From the NCBI GenBank assembly GCA_024640185.1, contig JAHEFN010000003.1, positions 1-24,000 of the forward strand: a DNA stretch of 24,000 bases. Reading direction: 5' to 3'. The notes beneath the pieces were generated by a model that had not been told where the DNA came from, did not search any database, and saw only the letters and a list, made by a program, of their open reading frames with translations. The translations under genes and the position numbers were made by a program. Source of the DNA: Gemmatimonadota bacterium (lineage in GTDB: Bacteria > Gemmatimonadota > Gemmatimonadetes > Gemmatimonadales > GWC2-71-9). Shown here piece by piece: positions 7,514 through 15,865 of this stretch (its first letter is position 1; each line of letters begins with the position of its first letter).

Positions 7514-9511
7514 ATGCCGCAGCTGCCTCACCTGACCGCTCTCACCATGATCCTCGTGGCCCCGTTGCTCGGTGGTCAGGGGTGGCAATCCGGCAATGCC
7601 CTGCCCGTGGTGCAGGCCGCTGCCGCCGCTCGCACCCAGCGTGACCTGACCGCCGCCGTCGCCGGGTGGCAGGCCGAGGCCCACGGGGTGGTCCAGTTCG
7701 TGGTGCGGATCGATCACGGCGGGCTGCCCGTTGAGCGGGTGATGAAGGTCGACGAATTGCGGGTCGAAGTCTACGGCGAGGCCCCGAGTCGGAGCAAGCA
7801 ACGTATCGTGGCCTGGCGGGATTCCCTCCTGCGGCCCACCACGATTCGCTATCATCGCGACCATCTGGGCATCGTGGCCCATGACTTCGGGCCGACCATC
7901 CGACTGGGACAGGGCGAGGAGGTGCGCGACGTCCCGCATCCACTGTCAGCCTCGGGATTCGCGCACTACCAGTTCCGGGAAGCGGACACCATCCGGGTGG
8001 CATCCGCCACCGACACCCTGCGGGTCGTCGCCATCGAGGTACGACCTGGCGACGGTGAGGCGGCTGGGGTGGTCGGGACGCTCTTCCTGGACATCGACCG
8101 GGCCGCCCTGGTGCGCTTCCAGTTCACCTTCACCCCGGCCAGCTATCGCGACCCGACCGTCGAGCGGATCGCCGTGGTGCTCGAGAATGCCCTGCATGAG
8201 CGGCAACAGTGGCTGCCGCGCCGGCAGTCGATCACCATCGACCGGGCCTCACCGCTGGTCGTGCTGCCGATCTCGACCAGGATCCACGCCGAGTGGGAGA
8301 TCGACGACTACCAGCTCGATCTCCAGCATCCGGCGGGCCGATTCGCGGGCGCCGCCATCGATGGCCTCCAGGCCCCGGGTGGAGCGGCCTGGCCCCTGCC
8401 GATGGTGTTGCCGTCCAGCGGCGATGCGGTGGCCCTCGCCGATGCGCTTTCCGACCTCGCGCACCAACTCACCGGGCATCGACTCGATGGACTCCCCGTG
8501 GTGCGGCTGGCCGGCCGCGATGGGCTGAGTTCCTTCCTGCACGTCAATCGGGTGGAGGGAGTGGCATTGGGGTCTGGGGTGCGCTGGACGCCCGGCGGTG
8601 CGACCCGGCTTTCCTTCGATGGAACGGTGGCCACCCTTGATGGCCGGGTCACCGGTGGGGTGGCGATCGAGCATTCCGGCGGCGCGGTCGGGTGGCGCCT
8701 GATCGCGTCGCATCGGGTGGATGACCTGCTCGACGATCCGACGGGCTCGACGCTGGCCAACTCCTTCGCAACCGTCCTCACCGGGGGGGATGCCCGGGAT
8801 TGGCACCTCCGCGACCGGTTGGCTGCCGAGCTGCAGGTCGGCGACGCCGCGATCCGGGGCACCCTGATGGTGGGCTACGAGCGCATCCGCAGCCTGACCG
8901 CCGGGTTTGCCGCGCTCGATGGAACCCTCCGTGACAACCCGGAGGTGGGGCAGGGTGCTGCCCCGGTGGTCCGCGTTGGCGGGACCTGGAACGGCGGCAC
9001 GACGGACTTCGCGAGGCTCCGATTGGAGATGGGGAGGGGGAGCCTCCCGTGGAGCCGGGCCGATCTCCATCTCCGTGGCGCCGTCGCGCGTCAACTCACC
9101 GCGGAGCTGCACGCCGGCATCGGATCCGAGCGACTGCCGCTCCATCGGGCGTTTGTCCTCGGTGGTCGCGGATCCCTCGTGGGTCATCCGACACGGCGGT
9201 GGTGGGGGCGGCGTGTGCTCCGCCTCGAGCTTGCACGTCCCTTCGATATCGGCATCGGGGTGCCGCACCTCCCGGGGATTCCCCAGGTCGGGGCCATCCC
9301 GAGCAGGCTCGCGCCGTTCGTCGCGGTAGCCGCGGTCGGCGGTGCCCTGCCGTTGGCCCCCGGTGACCCAACGGGCCGCCTCGAGGCGACACTGGGACTC
9401 CGCTTGGATCTGTGGGGCCCGCTATTGAGGGTGGAGGCTGGCTGGGATCCGAGGCGAGGGCAGGTCGGCATCACGGTTGACGCACACCCCGATTGGTGGC
9501 CGGTGCTCTAG
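7514..9511 (+). CDS. Outer-membrane protein with Omp85/BamA-like C-terminal barrel
   Basis: The 665-residue product has a hydrophobic leader (residues about 8-21, possible cut before Gln22). Residues about 30-270 form a beta-rich soluble region with paired strands and a WLPRRQSITID segment (233-243), reminiscent of the region before the barrel in DUF5686-type outer-membrane proteins; that resemblance is from memory. From about 300 on, alternating strands suggest a barrel, and FVLGGRGSLVGHP (547-559) matches the F-LGG--SLRG(Y/H) element of Omp85/surface-antigen barrels. No POTRA repeats are recognisable, so it is not BamA itself. The ATG at 7514 was chosen because it precedes the signal-like stretch and has a TAnnTT box just upstream. 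It precedes the secretion ATPase gene by 76 bp. The function is unknown. Confidence 0.72.
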   Translation: MPQLPHLTALTMILVAPLLGGQGWQSGNALPVVQAAAAARTQRDLTAAVAGWQAEAHGVVQFVVRIDHGGLPVERVMKVDELRVEVYGEAPSRSKQRIVAWRDSLLRPTTIRYHRDHLGIVAHDFGPTIRLGQGEEVRDVPHPLSASGFAHYQFREADTIRVASATDTLRVVAIEVRPGDGEAAGVVGTLFLDIDRAALVRFQFTFTPASYRDPTVERIAVVLENALHERQQWLPRRQSITIDRASPLVVLPISTRIHAEWEIDDYQLDLQHPAGRFAGAAIDGLQAPGGAAWPLPMVLPSSGDAVALADALSDLAHQLTGHRLDGLPVVRLAGRDGLSSFLHVNRVEGVALGSGVRWTPGGATRLSFDGTVATLDGRVTGGVAIEHSGGAVGWRLIASHRVDDLLDDPTGSTLANSFATVLTGGDARDWHLRDRLAAELQVGDAAIRGTLMVGYERIRSLTAGFAALDGTLRDNPEVGQGAAPVVRVGGTWNGGTTDFARLRLEMGRGSLPWSRADLHLRGAVARQLTAELHAGIGSERLPLHRAFVLGGRGSLVGHPTRRWWGRRVLRLELARPFDIGIGVPHLPGIPQVGAIPSRLAPFVAVAAVGGALPLAPGDPTGRLEATLGLRLDLWGPLLRVEAGWDPRRGQVGITVDAHPDWWPVL

Positions 9512-9515
9512 TTGG

Positions 9516-9544
9516 TTGGCCGGGCCATCCTGAGCCCATAACTT
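9516..9544 (+). promoter_or_regulatory. Candidate promoter for the secretion ATPase gene
   Basis: TTGGCC (9516-9521), a 17-nt spacer and TAACTT (9539-9544) give well-spaced -35 and -10 elements in the 76-bp gap before the GTG at 9588. The predicted leader of about 37 nt carries GGAG at 9574-9577. Confidence 0.4.
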
Positions 9545-9587
9545 GCAGGATTGGTCTTCCGGTCCCCCTACCCGGAGTGTCGCTGGC

Positions 9588-11846
9588 GTGTCCAGGTTCA
9601 ATGATGAGTGGCTTGCCTCGGTGATCGCACCCCTCCTCGACGAGGGTGTGCTCGAACGACTGCGTCCGGAGGACACCGATCCGGAGTCGCTCTGGGAACG
9701 GGTCATTGCCGAAGGCCTGATTCCCGAGGCCGAACTCCTCAGCGCCCTCTCCGCTCGCTGCCGTCTCCCGATCGCCGACCTCGACACCGCCACGGCGGAG
9801 ATGCGCGACACCCTGCCGGAGGCCCTGGCGCGGCGGTACGGAGTCATCGCCGTGCGGGTGACCGAGTCGGTCCTCGAGATTGCCACCGCCAACCCCTTCG
9901 ATCTCGGTGCCGAACAGTCGCTGGCGTTCGCGACCGGTCGTGAGGTCCGGATGGCCCTGGCGTCGCCGCCTCGCATTCGGGAGCGACTCGATGAGCTCTA
10001 CGGGGTCCCGGTCGGCGAGGGCGTCTCGAAGTTGATCGACGGAATGCATGATTTCGAGATCACGACGATCGACGATGCGGACGATGAGGACCAGGACCAC
10101 GAACTGGCCGCCCAGGAGGCGAGTTCCCGACCGATCGTCAAGCTGGTGGATGTCCTGCTGGCCGACGGGATCACCTCGCGGGCCAGCGACATCCATATCG
10201 AGTCGGGCGAGAAGTCGGTGACCGTGCGATACCGCATCGACGGGGTGCTGCGGCAGGCGATGACGATCCCGCGCAAGGCCGGGGTGCCTCTCATTTCGCG
10301 GATCAAGATCATCTCCGGGCTCGACATCGCCGACCGGCTCCGGCCGCAGGACGGCCGCGCCGGGGTGGCGGTCAACGGCCAGCCGGTCGACCTGCGGATC
10401 TCGACCCTTCCCGCCACCCATGGCGAGAAGGTCGTGATCCGGATCCTCAACACCCAGAGCACCATGCTGGAGCTCCCGGCGCTGGGGCTCTTCGAGGATG
10501 AGCAGCGGACCATCACCGACCTGCTCGGCAACAAGGAGGGTGTCATCCTCTGCACCGGCCCGACCGGCTCGGGGAAGACGACGACCCTCTATGCCTGCCT
10601 CCGGACGATCCAGGCCGAGGGCATCAACATCGTGACGGTCGAGGACCCGGTCGAGTACAAGCTCGGCAAGAACATCGTCCAGGTGCAGGTCAACGAGCGA
10701 CAGGGGCTCACCTTTGCTGCCGCGCTCCGTTCGATCCTCCGGCAGGACCCCGATATCGTCCTCGTCGGCGAGATCCGAGACATCGAAACGGCGCAAATCG
10801 CCGTGCAGGCCTCGCTCACCGGCCACCTGGTGCTCTCCACCCTGCACACGAACGACGCCCCCAACACGGTGACCCGATTGGTCGACATGGGGTTGGAGGC
10901 GTTCAAGATCGGTGCGGCCCTCCGCGGGGTCATCGCCCAGCGACTCATGCGGCGGCTCTGTCCCAACTGCCGGACCAAGGAAGACGTCGCAACGCTGCCG
11001 CCACGGATCCGGCCGTTCGTCCCCCCCGACGCGACCCTCTGGCGGGCCACCGGCTGCACCAAGTGCACCCAAACCGGCTACCGAGGCCGCTTCTCGATCG
11101 TCGAGATCCTGGTGATCACCCCCGAGATCGAACGACTCGTCGGTGGTGGTGCCCCGGCCGCACAGATCGCCCGCGCCGGCCTTGCCGAGGGGATGCTCAC
11201 CCTCTTCCAGTCGGGCCTCCGCCATGTGCTCGAGGGACACTCCTCGATTGATGAGTTGCTTCGGGTGGCCGACGTGCCGAGCAGTGCCAAGGCGCCGAAG
11301 GCCCCCTCGATCACCAGCAGCGGCCAGCACCAGGTTCCGGTGGCCTCCGGGACGGGGGTGGTGGCGCCACCGGCACCGCCGTCAAGCCCGGAGACCTTGC
11401 TCGAGGGACTGGAGTTGGTCGACGAGCATGAGCCGCCCGACGTGGGCGAGGCGGCGACGCCCCCTCGCGCCACGATTCTCCTGGTCGAGGATGAGGACTC
11501 GCTGCGACGGGTGATGCGCGACCTCCTCGAGCAGGAGGGCTATGCGATCTGTGAGGCGCGCGATGGGGCCGAGGCACTCGAGCAGGTTGATCGCCATGCC
11601 CCCGATATCGTGCTGCTCGACCTCAACCTGCCCAATGTCGATGGCTACACCGTGTTGGCCCAGCTCCGCTCACGTCCGGCGACGCGCGACCTGCCGGTGC
11701 TGGTGCTCTCGGCGCGGGGCGACGAGGACAACGAGGTCCGCGTCCTTCGACTGGGGGCGACAGACTTCCTCACCAAGCCATTCCGGCCCAGGGCGCTGTC
11801 GGCCCGGCTCGAGGCGACCCTCGAGCGGCTCCGCGCCGCGGAGTAG
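9588..11846 (+). CDS. GspE/PilB-type ATPase fused to a response-regulator receiver domain
   Basis: This 752-residue protein joins two modules. The first is a type II secretion / type IV pilus assembly ATPase: an N-terminal MshEN-like domain (about 1-140), Walker A GPTGSGKTT (324-332), the Walker B region DPDIVLVGEIRD (387-398), the His box TGHLVLSTLHTND (411-423) and a CxxC...CxxC zinc site (Cys 458, 461, 490, 493). A Pro/Ser/Ala-rich linker (about 565-625) leads to a complete receiver domain with acidic pocket D635/E636, phospho-acceptor D678 in LLDLNLP, S708 and K730 in TKPF. The family powers pseudopilus or pilus extension at the inner membrane. The fused receiver suggests control by a histidine kinase. 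I chose the GTG at 9588 over a TTG at 9543 because GGAG lies 10 nt upstream. PilC/GspF and kinase genes are not in this window. Confidence 0.93.
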   Translation: MSRFNDEWLASVIAPLLDEGVLERLRPEDTDPESLWERVIAEGLIPEAELLSALSARCRLPIADLDTATAEMRDTLPEALARRYGVIAVRVTESVLEIATANPFDLGAEQSLAFATGREVRMALASPPRIRERLDELYGVPVGEGVSKLIDGMHDFEITTIDDADDEDQDHELAAQEASSRPIVKLVDVLLADGITSRASDIHIESGEKSVTVRYRIDGVLRQAMTIPRKAGVPLISRIKIISGLDIADRLRPQDGRAGVAVNGQPVDLRISTLPATHGEKVVIRILNTQSTMLELPALGLFEDEQRTITDLLGNKEGVILCTGPTGSGKTTTLYACLRTIQAEGINIVTVEDPVEYKLGKNIVQVQVNERQGLTFAAALRSILRQDPDIVLVGEIRDIETAQIAVQASLTGHLVLSTLHTNDAPNTVTRLVDMGLEAFKIGAALRGVIAQRLMRRLCPNCRTKEDVATLPPRIRPFVPPDATLWRATGCTKCTQTGYRGRFSIVEILVITPEIERLVGGGAPAAQIARAGLAEGMLTLFQSGLRHVLEGHSSIDELLRVADVPSSAKAPKAPSITSSGQHQVPVASGTGVVAPPAPPSSPETLLEGLELVDEHEPPDVGEAATPPRATILLVEDEDSLRRVMRDLLEQEGYAICEARDGAEALEQVDRHAPDIVLLDLNLPNVDGYTVLAQLRSRPATRDLPVLVLSARGDEDNEVRVLRLGATDFLTKPFRPRALSARLEATLERLRAAE

Positions 11847-11848
11847 CC

Positions 11849-12688
11849 TCACTCCGGTCGGTGGTCGGGGATCCTGGTGGTGGGGGAGAGCTCGGCAGGC
11901 GCATTGGGCTTGACCCGGACACTCTTCGCCGGGATACCGACGTTCACGTGATAGGGTCGCACGTCCTTGGTCGCGACCGCCCCAGCACCCACCATCCCGT
12001 TGCGTCCGACCCGAACACCAGCCAGCACGGTGGCGTGGTAGGTGATCCGCACATCGTCTTCCAGTATGGTGCGCAGATTCGTCACGTCGCGCTGGTCGAC
12101 GATGCTGTGGGTGTGGGAGTAGATGTTGGCATAGTCGGCGATCGAGACCCGGTTGCCCATGGTGATCCCGCCGCGATCGTCCATCAACACGTGGCGATGG
12201 ATCACCGCGTCATCACCGATCTCGAGGTTGTACCCGAACGAGAATTCGGTGTACTGGAAGCACTTGAAGTTGGCGCCGACGCGCGCAAAGATGTGCGGCG
12301 CCAGCAGCCGGCGGAACTCCACTCCCAACCCCACATGCTGCCCACCGATCGGCAGCCGGTCGAACGAGTACCAGAGCCAGAGCAGTGGCTTGACCCGGGC
12401 AAAGCGCTCGACATCGACCTCGGCATAGTACTCGGGTTCCAGGGTGATGTTGCGTGGATCACACGCCTCGATAGCCAGGCGGCTGGCCAGCGGAAGGCCC
12501 TCGTCACCGACCCGTTCCTGCCAGCTTCCCTGGCCGGGATACGCCAAGGCGAAGAGGGTCTCCCTGGTGATCGATGCCCAGTCGGCGTTCGGTCCACGAA
12601 TGGCGGTGTCGAGGTCGGCAAGCCAACGGTCGCCGAGGGCGGTGTAGGCCGCGGGTCGGTCGAGCGGGCGCAGTGGCAGGATCGGCAT
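11849..12688 (-). CDS. Hexapeptide-repeat (left-handed beta-helix) acyltransferase
   Basis: The 279-residue product has a C-terminal left-handed beta-helix of the maltose/galactoside O-acetyltransferase type (about 135-258): repeated turns such as LEIGDDAVIHRHVLMD, GITMGNRVSIADYANI, VRVGRNGMVGAGAVATKDV and the closing VGIPAKSVRVK. SHTHS (191-195) supplies the likely catalytic histidine. This fold transfers an acyl group, usually from acetyl-CoA, to a sugar or amine. The N-terminal ~130 residues, with a WLWYSFDRLP segment, are not typical of the small acetyltransferases and may bind the acceptor. It is the last gene of the clpX-engB cluster, its ATG overlapping the preceding stop, and it ends 2 bp from the stop of the convergent ATPase gene. 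The acceptor (lipid, surface sugar or peptide) is unknown. Confidence 0.88.
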   Translation of the reverse strand: MPILPLRPLDRPAAYTALGDRWLADLDTAIRGPNADWASITRETLFALAYPGQGSWQERVGDEGLPLASRLAIEACDPRNITLEPEYYAEVDVERFARVKPLLWLWYSFDRLPIGGQHVGLGVEFRRLLAPHIFARVGANFKCFQYTEFSFGYNLEIGDDAVIHRHVLMDDRGGITMGNRVSIADYANIYSHTHSIVDQRDVTNLRTILEDDVRITYHATVLAGVRVGRNGMVGAGAVATKDVRPYHVNVGIPAKSVRVKPNAPAELSPTTRIPDHRPE

Positions 12689-13317
12689 CAGTCGACTCCG
12701 GGGGTGTCTGGGGCACCGAGGCGGGAGAGGATCCGGGCCCGTTCACGGTCGAGTCGCGAGAGCCGGCGCTCCCAATCGGCGTTGACGGCGTCGCGGTACT
12801 GCACGACAAACGGCTCGGTCACCGGGATCGGTTCCTCGAAGAGATAGAGGCCCATCGCCTGCTCCCGCTGGTCGAGGACCTGGTTGGAGAACGAGGCCGA
12901 GAGTGGCAGCGTGGCGCTGGGCTGGATCTGGCGGTTGCGCACGCTGATGGTGATCAGCTGGGGCTCGAATCGGGTGTTGTTGTCGCGGGCGAAGAAGGTG
13001 ACCAGCGCCAGTCCCGGCTGATGCAGCCCATGGCGGGCGCGGGCCGAATCGATGCTCGACCGGCGGCTCGTGAGCAGGGCCAGCAGTGACTGCTCGGCGT
13101 CCGGCGCAAGGAGCCGGGTCACCCGATCATCGAGCGGCATCACCCGAATGTCGAGCGCACCGCTGCGGAGTTGGAGAGTGATGACGTCCTGATTGAGCTG
13201 CCCGTGGCCGCGCGGGACCGGGAGGGTGTCGAAGCGGCCAGTCGGCGCAGCGTCCTGGGCCAGCACCAGGGCCGGGAGGAGCGCGCCGAGGAGCAGCAGC
13301 CGCCCCGTTGACCTCAC
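12688..13317 (-). CDS. Exported protein of unknown function in the clpX-engB cluster
   Basis: I do not recognise this family. The 209-residue product has a standard signal peptide (MRSTGR, a Leu-rich core, cut after A20, mature Gln21). The mature protein appears beta-rich in its first two thirds (DVITLQLRSGALDIRVMPLD, QLITISVRN) and ends in a charged helix (about 178-200: WERRLSRLDRERARILSR). The start is a GTG at 13317 overlapping the engB stop (GTGA), and its own stop overlaps the acyltransferase ATG (TGATG). This double coupling ties an envelope protein to a GTPase gene upstream and an acyltransferase gene downstream. Possible roles include a periplasmic partner of the acyltransferase, but nothing in the sequence proves this. 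Confidence 0.75.
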   Translation of the reverse strand: MRSTGRLLLLGALLPALVLAQDAAPTGRFDTLPVPRGHGQLNQDVITLQLRSGALDIRVMPLDDRVTRLLAPDAEQSLLALLTSRRSSIDSARARHGLHQPGLALVTFFARDNNTRFEPQLITISVRNRQIQPSATLPLSASFSNQVLDQREQAMGLYLFEEPIPVTEPFVVQYRDAVNADWERRLSRLDRERARILSRLGAPDTPGVD

Positions 13318-13928
13318 CCGGGCACCTCGGCCTCACCTGCCGCGGCGAGGATCGCCTCACCGAGGTCACCAATGCCCTCCCCGGTTTGTGATGAGACCGG
13401 CTGCAGCAGGTCGAGCGGCAGCCCGAGCTCGCGACTCCGATCGCGGATGGCTTGGGCCCGACCGGAGCGGTTGAGCTTGTCCATCTTGGTCAGCACCGGA
13501 AGGACCGGCCGGCCGCTGCTGGAGAGCAGCTCCTGGAAGTCGATGTCGTCTCGTGACGGGGTGTGGCGAATGTCGAGCAGCCAGACAATGCCGCTCAGGG
13601 ACTGTCGCTCCCGGACGAATCGTTCGAGCAGGGTGCGATACGCGCTGCGTTCGCCCTTGCTGGCACGGGCCCAGCCGTATCCCGGCAGGTCGACCATGTA
13701 GAACGAGGGGAACCGGAAGACATTCACCAGCTGGGTCTTGCCCGGCGTCTGGGAGACCTTGGCGAGGGTCTTCTTGGCCGTGAGGGCGTTGAGCAGCGAC
13801 GACTTGCCGACGTTGGACCGACCGATGAAGGCGAATTCGGGCAGGGGCGGATCGAGGGGGTGAAGCGGGTCGGGAAACGACCCCACGAACTCGACCGCGA
13901 GCCGCGCCAGCGGCGAGGGAGAACTCAC
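13314..13928 (-). CDS. engB: Ribosome biogenesis GTPase EngB/YsxC/YihA
   Basis: The 204-residue TRAFAC GTPase has all five G motifs: GRSNVGKSS (36-44), TPGKTQ (61-66, G2), DLPGYGWA (80-87), TKMD (147-150) and an SSQTGEG G5-like turn near 188. EngB acts in late 50S subunit assembly. The N-terminal FVGSFP segment is typical. The start is a GTG at 13928, 7 bp after the clpX stop; no clear ribosome site precedes it, consistent with reading through from clpX. Proximity to clpX and the protease genes is common in bacteria. The stop overlaps the start of the next gene by 4 bp. Confidence 0.97.
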   Translation of the reverse strand: MSSPSPLARLAVEFVGSFPDPLHPLDPPLPEFAFIGRSNVGKSSLLNALTAKKTLAKVSQTPGKTQLVNVFRFPSFYMVDLPGYGWARASKGERSAYRTLLERFVRERQSLSGIVWLLDIRHTPSRDDIDFQELLSSSGRPVLPVLTKMDKLNRSGRAQAIRDRSRELGLPLDLLQPVSSQTGEGIGDLGEAILAAAGEAEVPG

Positions 13929-13935
13929 GAGGGGG

Positions 13936-15180
13936 TCAGGCTTCCTTCTTCTGCCGGGGCCGCTCGGTGATGACCATCGGTTCCGAGCCGTTGGTGATCG
14001 TCTCTGGGGTGATGATCACCTCGCGCACATCGCTGCGGGTCGGCAGGTCGTACATGATGTCGGTCATCACGTTCTCGAGGATCGCACGCAGCCCTCGTGC
14101 CCCGGTCTCTCGGGTGATCGCCCTGCGAGCGGTGGCGCGCAGCGCCTCGGCATCGAAGGTGAGGCCGACCCCCTCGAGTTCGAAGAGTCGCTGGTACTGC
14201 TTGGTGAGGGCGTTGCGCGGCCGAACCAGGATCTCGACCAGGGCGTCCTCGTCGAGCGACTCCAGGGGCACCAGGACGGGCAGGCGGCCGGCGAGCTCGG
14301 GGATCAGGCCGAAGTGGAGGAGGTCGTCCGGCTCCACCTGGTCGTAGGGACGCTGCTTGGCGGTCTCCGGCTCCAGGTCGCGGCCATCCTCGGAGAAGCC
14401 GATGCGCTGACGACCGAGTCGAGACTCGATGATCTTGTCGAGCCCATCGAAGGCGCCGCCGCAGATGAACAGGATGTCCCTCGTGTTGATTTGGATGTAC
14501 TCCTGCTGCGGATGCTTGCGGCCTCCCTGTGGTGGTACACTGGCGACCGTGCCCTCGAGGATCTTGAGGAGGGCCTGCTGGACGCCCTCACCGGAGACAT
14601 CGCGGGTGATGCTGGGATTCTCGGACTTGCGGGCGATCTTGTCGATCTCGTCGATGTAGACGATGCCGCGCTCGCATTCGGAGACGTTGAAGTCGCCAGC
14701 CTGCAGCAGCCGAACCAGGATGTTCTCGACATCCTCGCCGACATACCCGGCCTCGGTCAGGGTCGTGGCGTCGGCGATCGTGAACGGGACGTCGAGGATC
14801 TTCGCGAGGGTCTGCGCCAGGAGGGTCTTGCCGGTGCCGGTCGGGCCGAGCAGGAGGACGTTGGACTTCTCCAGCTCCACCTCGCCATCGCGGGTGCCGG
14901 CGTTGACGCGCTTGTAGTGGTTGTAGACGGCAACGGCCAGTGACCGCTTGGCCCGCTCCTGCCCCACGACATACTCGTCGAGTGTCGCCTTGATCTCCTG
15001 CGGGGTGGGAACCGCCGTGCGGGATTCACCCGCCTCGCGTTCCTCGTCCTCGGCCAGGATCTCGTTGCAGAGGGTGATGCACTCGTTGCAGATGTACACC
15101 GACGGGCCCGAAATGAACTTCCGGACCGAGTCCTTGCTCTTGCCACAGAAGGAGCAGCGCAGGTTTTTGTCGTTGGACAT
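13936..15180 (-). CDS. clpX: ATP-dependent Clp protease ATP-binding subunit ClpX
   Basis: The 414-residue AAA+ unfoldase forms hexamers that feed substrates to ClpP. The N-terminal zinc-binding domain has C9, C12, C31 and C34. Walker A GPTGTGKT (112-119), pore-1 loop GYVG (145-148), Walker B IVYIDEID (173-180) and the RKH loop (221-223) are intact, and a GARGLRAILE sensor-2 region lies near the C-terminus. The length is near that of E. coli ClpX (424). It starts 70 bp after the clpP stop; that gap holds TTGACC at 15247-15242 but only a poor -10, so clpX may be read both from the tig promoter and from a weak one of its own. engB follows after 7 bp. Confidence 0.98.
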   Translation of the reverse strand: MSNDKNLRCSFCGKSKDSVRKFISGPSVYICNECITLCNEILAEDEEREAGESRTAVPTPQEIKATLDEYVVGQERAKRSLAVAVYNHYKRVNAGTRDGEVELEKSNVLLLGPTGTGKTLLAQTLAKILDVPFTIADATTLTEAGYVGEDVENILVRLLQAGDFNVSECERGIVYIDEIDKIARKSENPSITRDVSGEGVQQALLKILEGTVASVPPQGGRKHPQQEYIQINTRDILFICGGAFDGLDKIIESRLGRQRIGFSEDGRDLEPETAKQRPYDQVEPDDLLHFGLIPELAGRLPVLVPLESLDEDALVEILVRPRNALTKQYQRLFELEGVGLTFDAEALRATARRAITRETGARGLRAILENVMTDIMYDLPTRSDVREVIITPETITNGSEPMVITERPRQKKEA

Positions 15181-15250
15181 CGCGTCACCACCAGGAACCG
15201 GAATCGGGAGACCTTCAGAGTCTGCCTCCCACCACCGGAACGGTCAAGCG

Positions 15251-15865
15251 TCAGGTCGTCGGGGACTCCACCTGCCGCGGTTCGAAGATCGTATCGATCA
15301 GGCCGTACTCTTTCGCTTCCTCGGCACTCATGAACCGGTCCCGGTCCATGTCCCGCTCGATCTGCTCGAGGGCCTTGCCGGTGTGCTTGGCATACAACTC
15401 GTTCATCTTGCCGCGAAGGTAGAGGATCTCCTTCGCCTGGATCTCGATATCGGCCGCGGTGCCCTGGGCCCCACCGGAGGGCTGGTGGATCATGATCCGT
15501 GAGTGTGGCAGCGCTGCCCGCTTCCCCGGCGTGCCGGCGGCCAGCAGGAAGGAGCCCATCGAGGCGGCCATCCCCATGCAGATGGTGTTGATCGGGGCCC
15601 GCAGGTGCTGCATGGTGTCGTAGATCGCCATCCCGCTCGACACCACGCCACCCGGTGAATTCAGGTAGAGGTAGATGTCCTTCTCGGGAGAGTCGGCCTC
15701 GAGGAACAACAGCTGGGCGATGATGATGTTCGCGACATTGTCGTTGATCGGGGCACCGAGGAAGACGATGCGATCCATCAGCAGCCGCGAGAAGATGTCG
15801 TAGGTGCGCTCACCGCGCGACGACTTCTCGATGATGTACGGTGGATAAATCGATGCTTCGATCAC
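15251..15865 (-). CDS. clpP: ATP-dependent Clp protease proteolytic subunit
   Basis: The 204-residue serine protease has the catalytic triad S102 (GMAASMGS), H127 (MIHQPSGG) and D176 (RDRFMSA). ClpP forms a 14-mer chamber that degrades proteins delivered by ClpX or ClpA. The short N-terminal segment before YIIE is typical. The start is a GTG at 15865 that overlaps the tig stop (GTGA) and has GGAGG 7 nt upstream, inside the end of tig. The tig-clpP-clpX order is the widely conserved arrangement. Confidence 0.98.
   Translation of the reverse strand: MIEASIYPPYIIEKSSRGERTYDIFSRLLMDRIVFLGAPINDNVANIIIAQLLFLEADSPEKDIYLYLNSPGGVVSSGMAIYDTMQHLRAPINTICMGMAASMGSFLLAAGTPGKRAALPHSRIMIHQPSGGAQGTAADIEIQAKEILYLRGKMNELYAKHTGKALEQIERDMDRDRFMSAEEAKEYGLIDTIFEPRQVESPTT

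Noticed and set aside
9471..11330. Open frame of 619 codons on the minus strand opposite the secretion ATPase
   Set aside because: It is the mirror of a well-conserved coding frame in GC-rich DNA; its product is Asp/Arg/Gly/His-rich, has no recognisable domain and covers a gene with intact Walker motifs.
15219..15247. Separate clpX promoter (TTGACC plus -10)
   Set aside because: TTGACC is good, but the best -10 at 17 nt is CAGACT, only three of six bases; kept as a remark under clpX rather than a feature.
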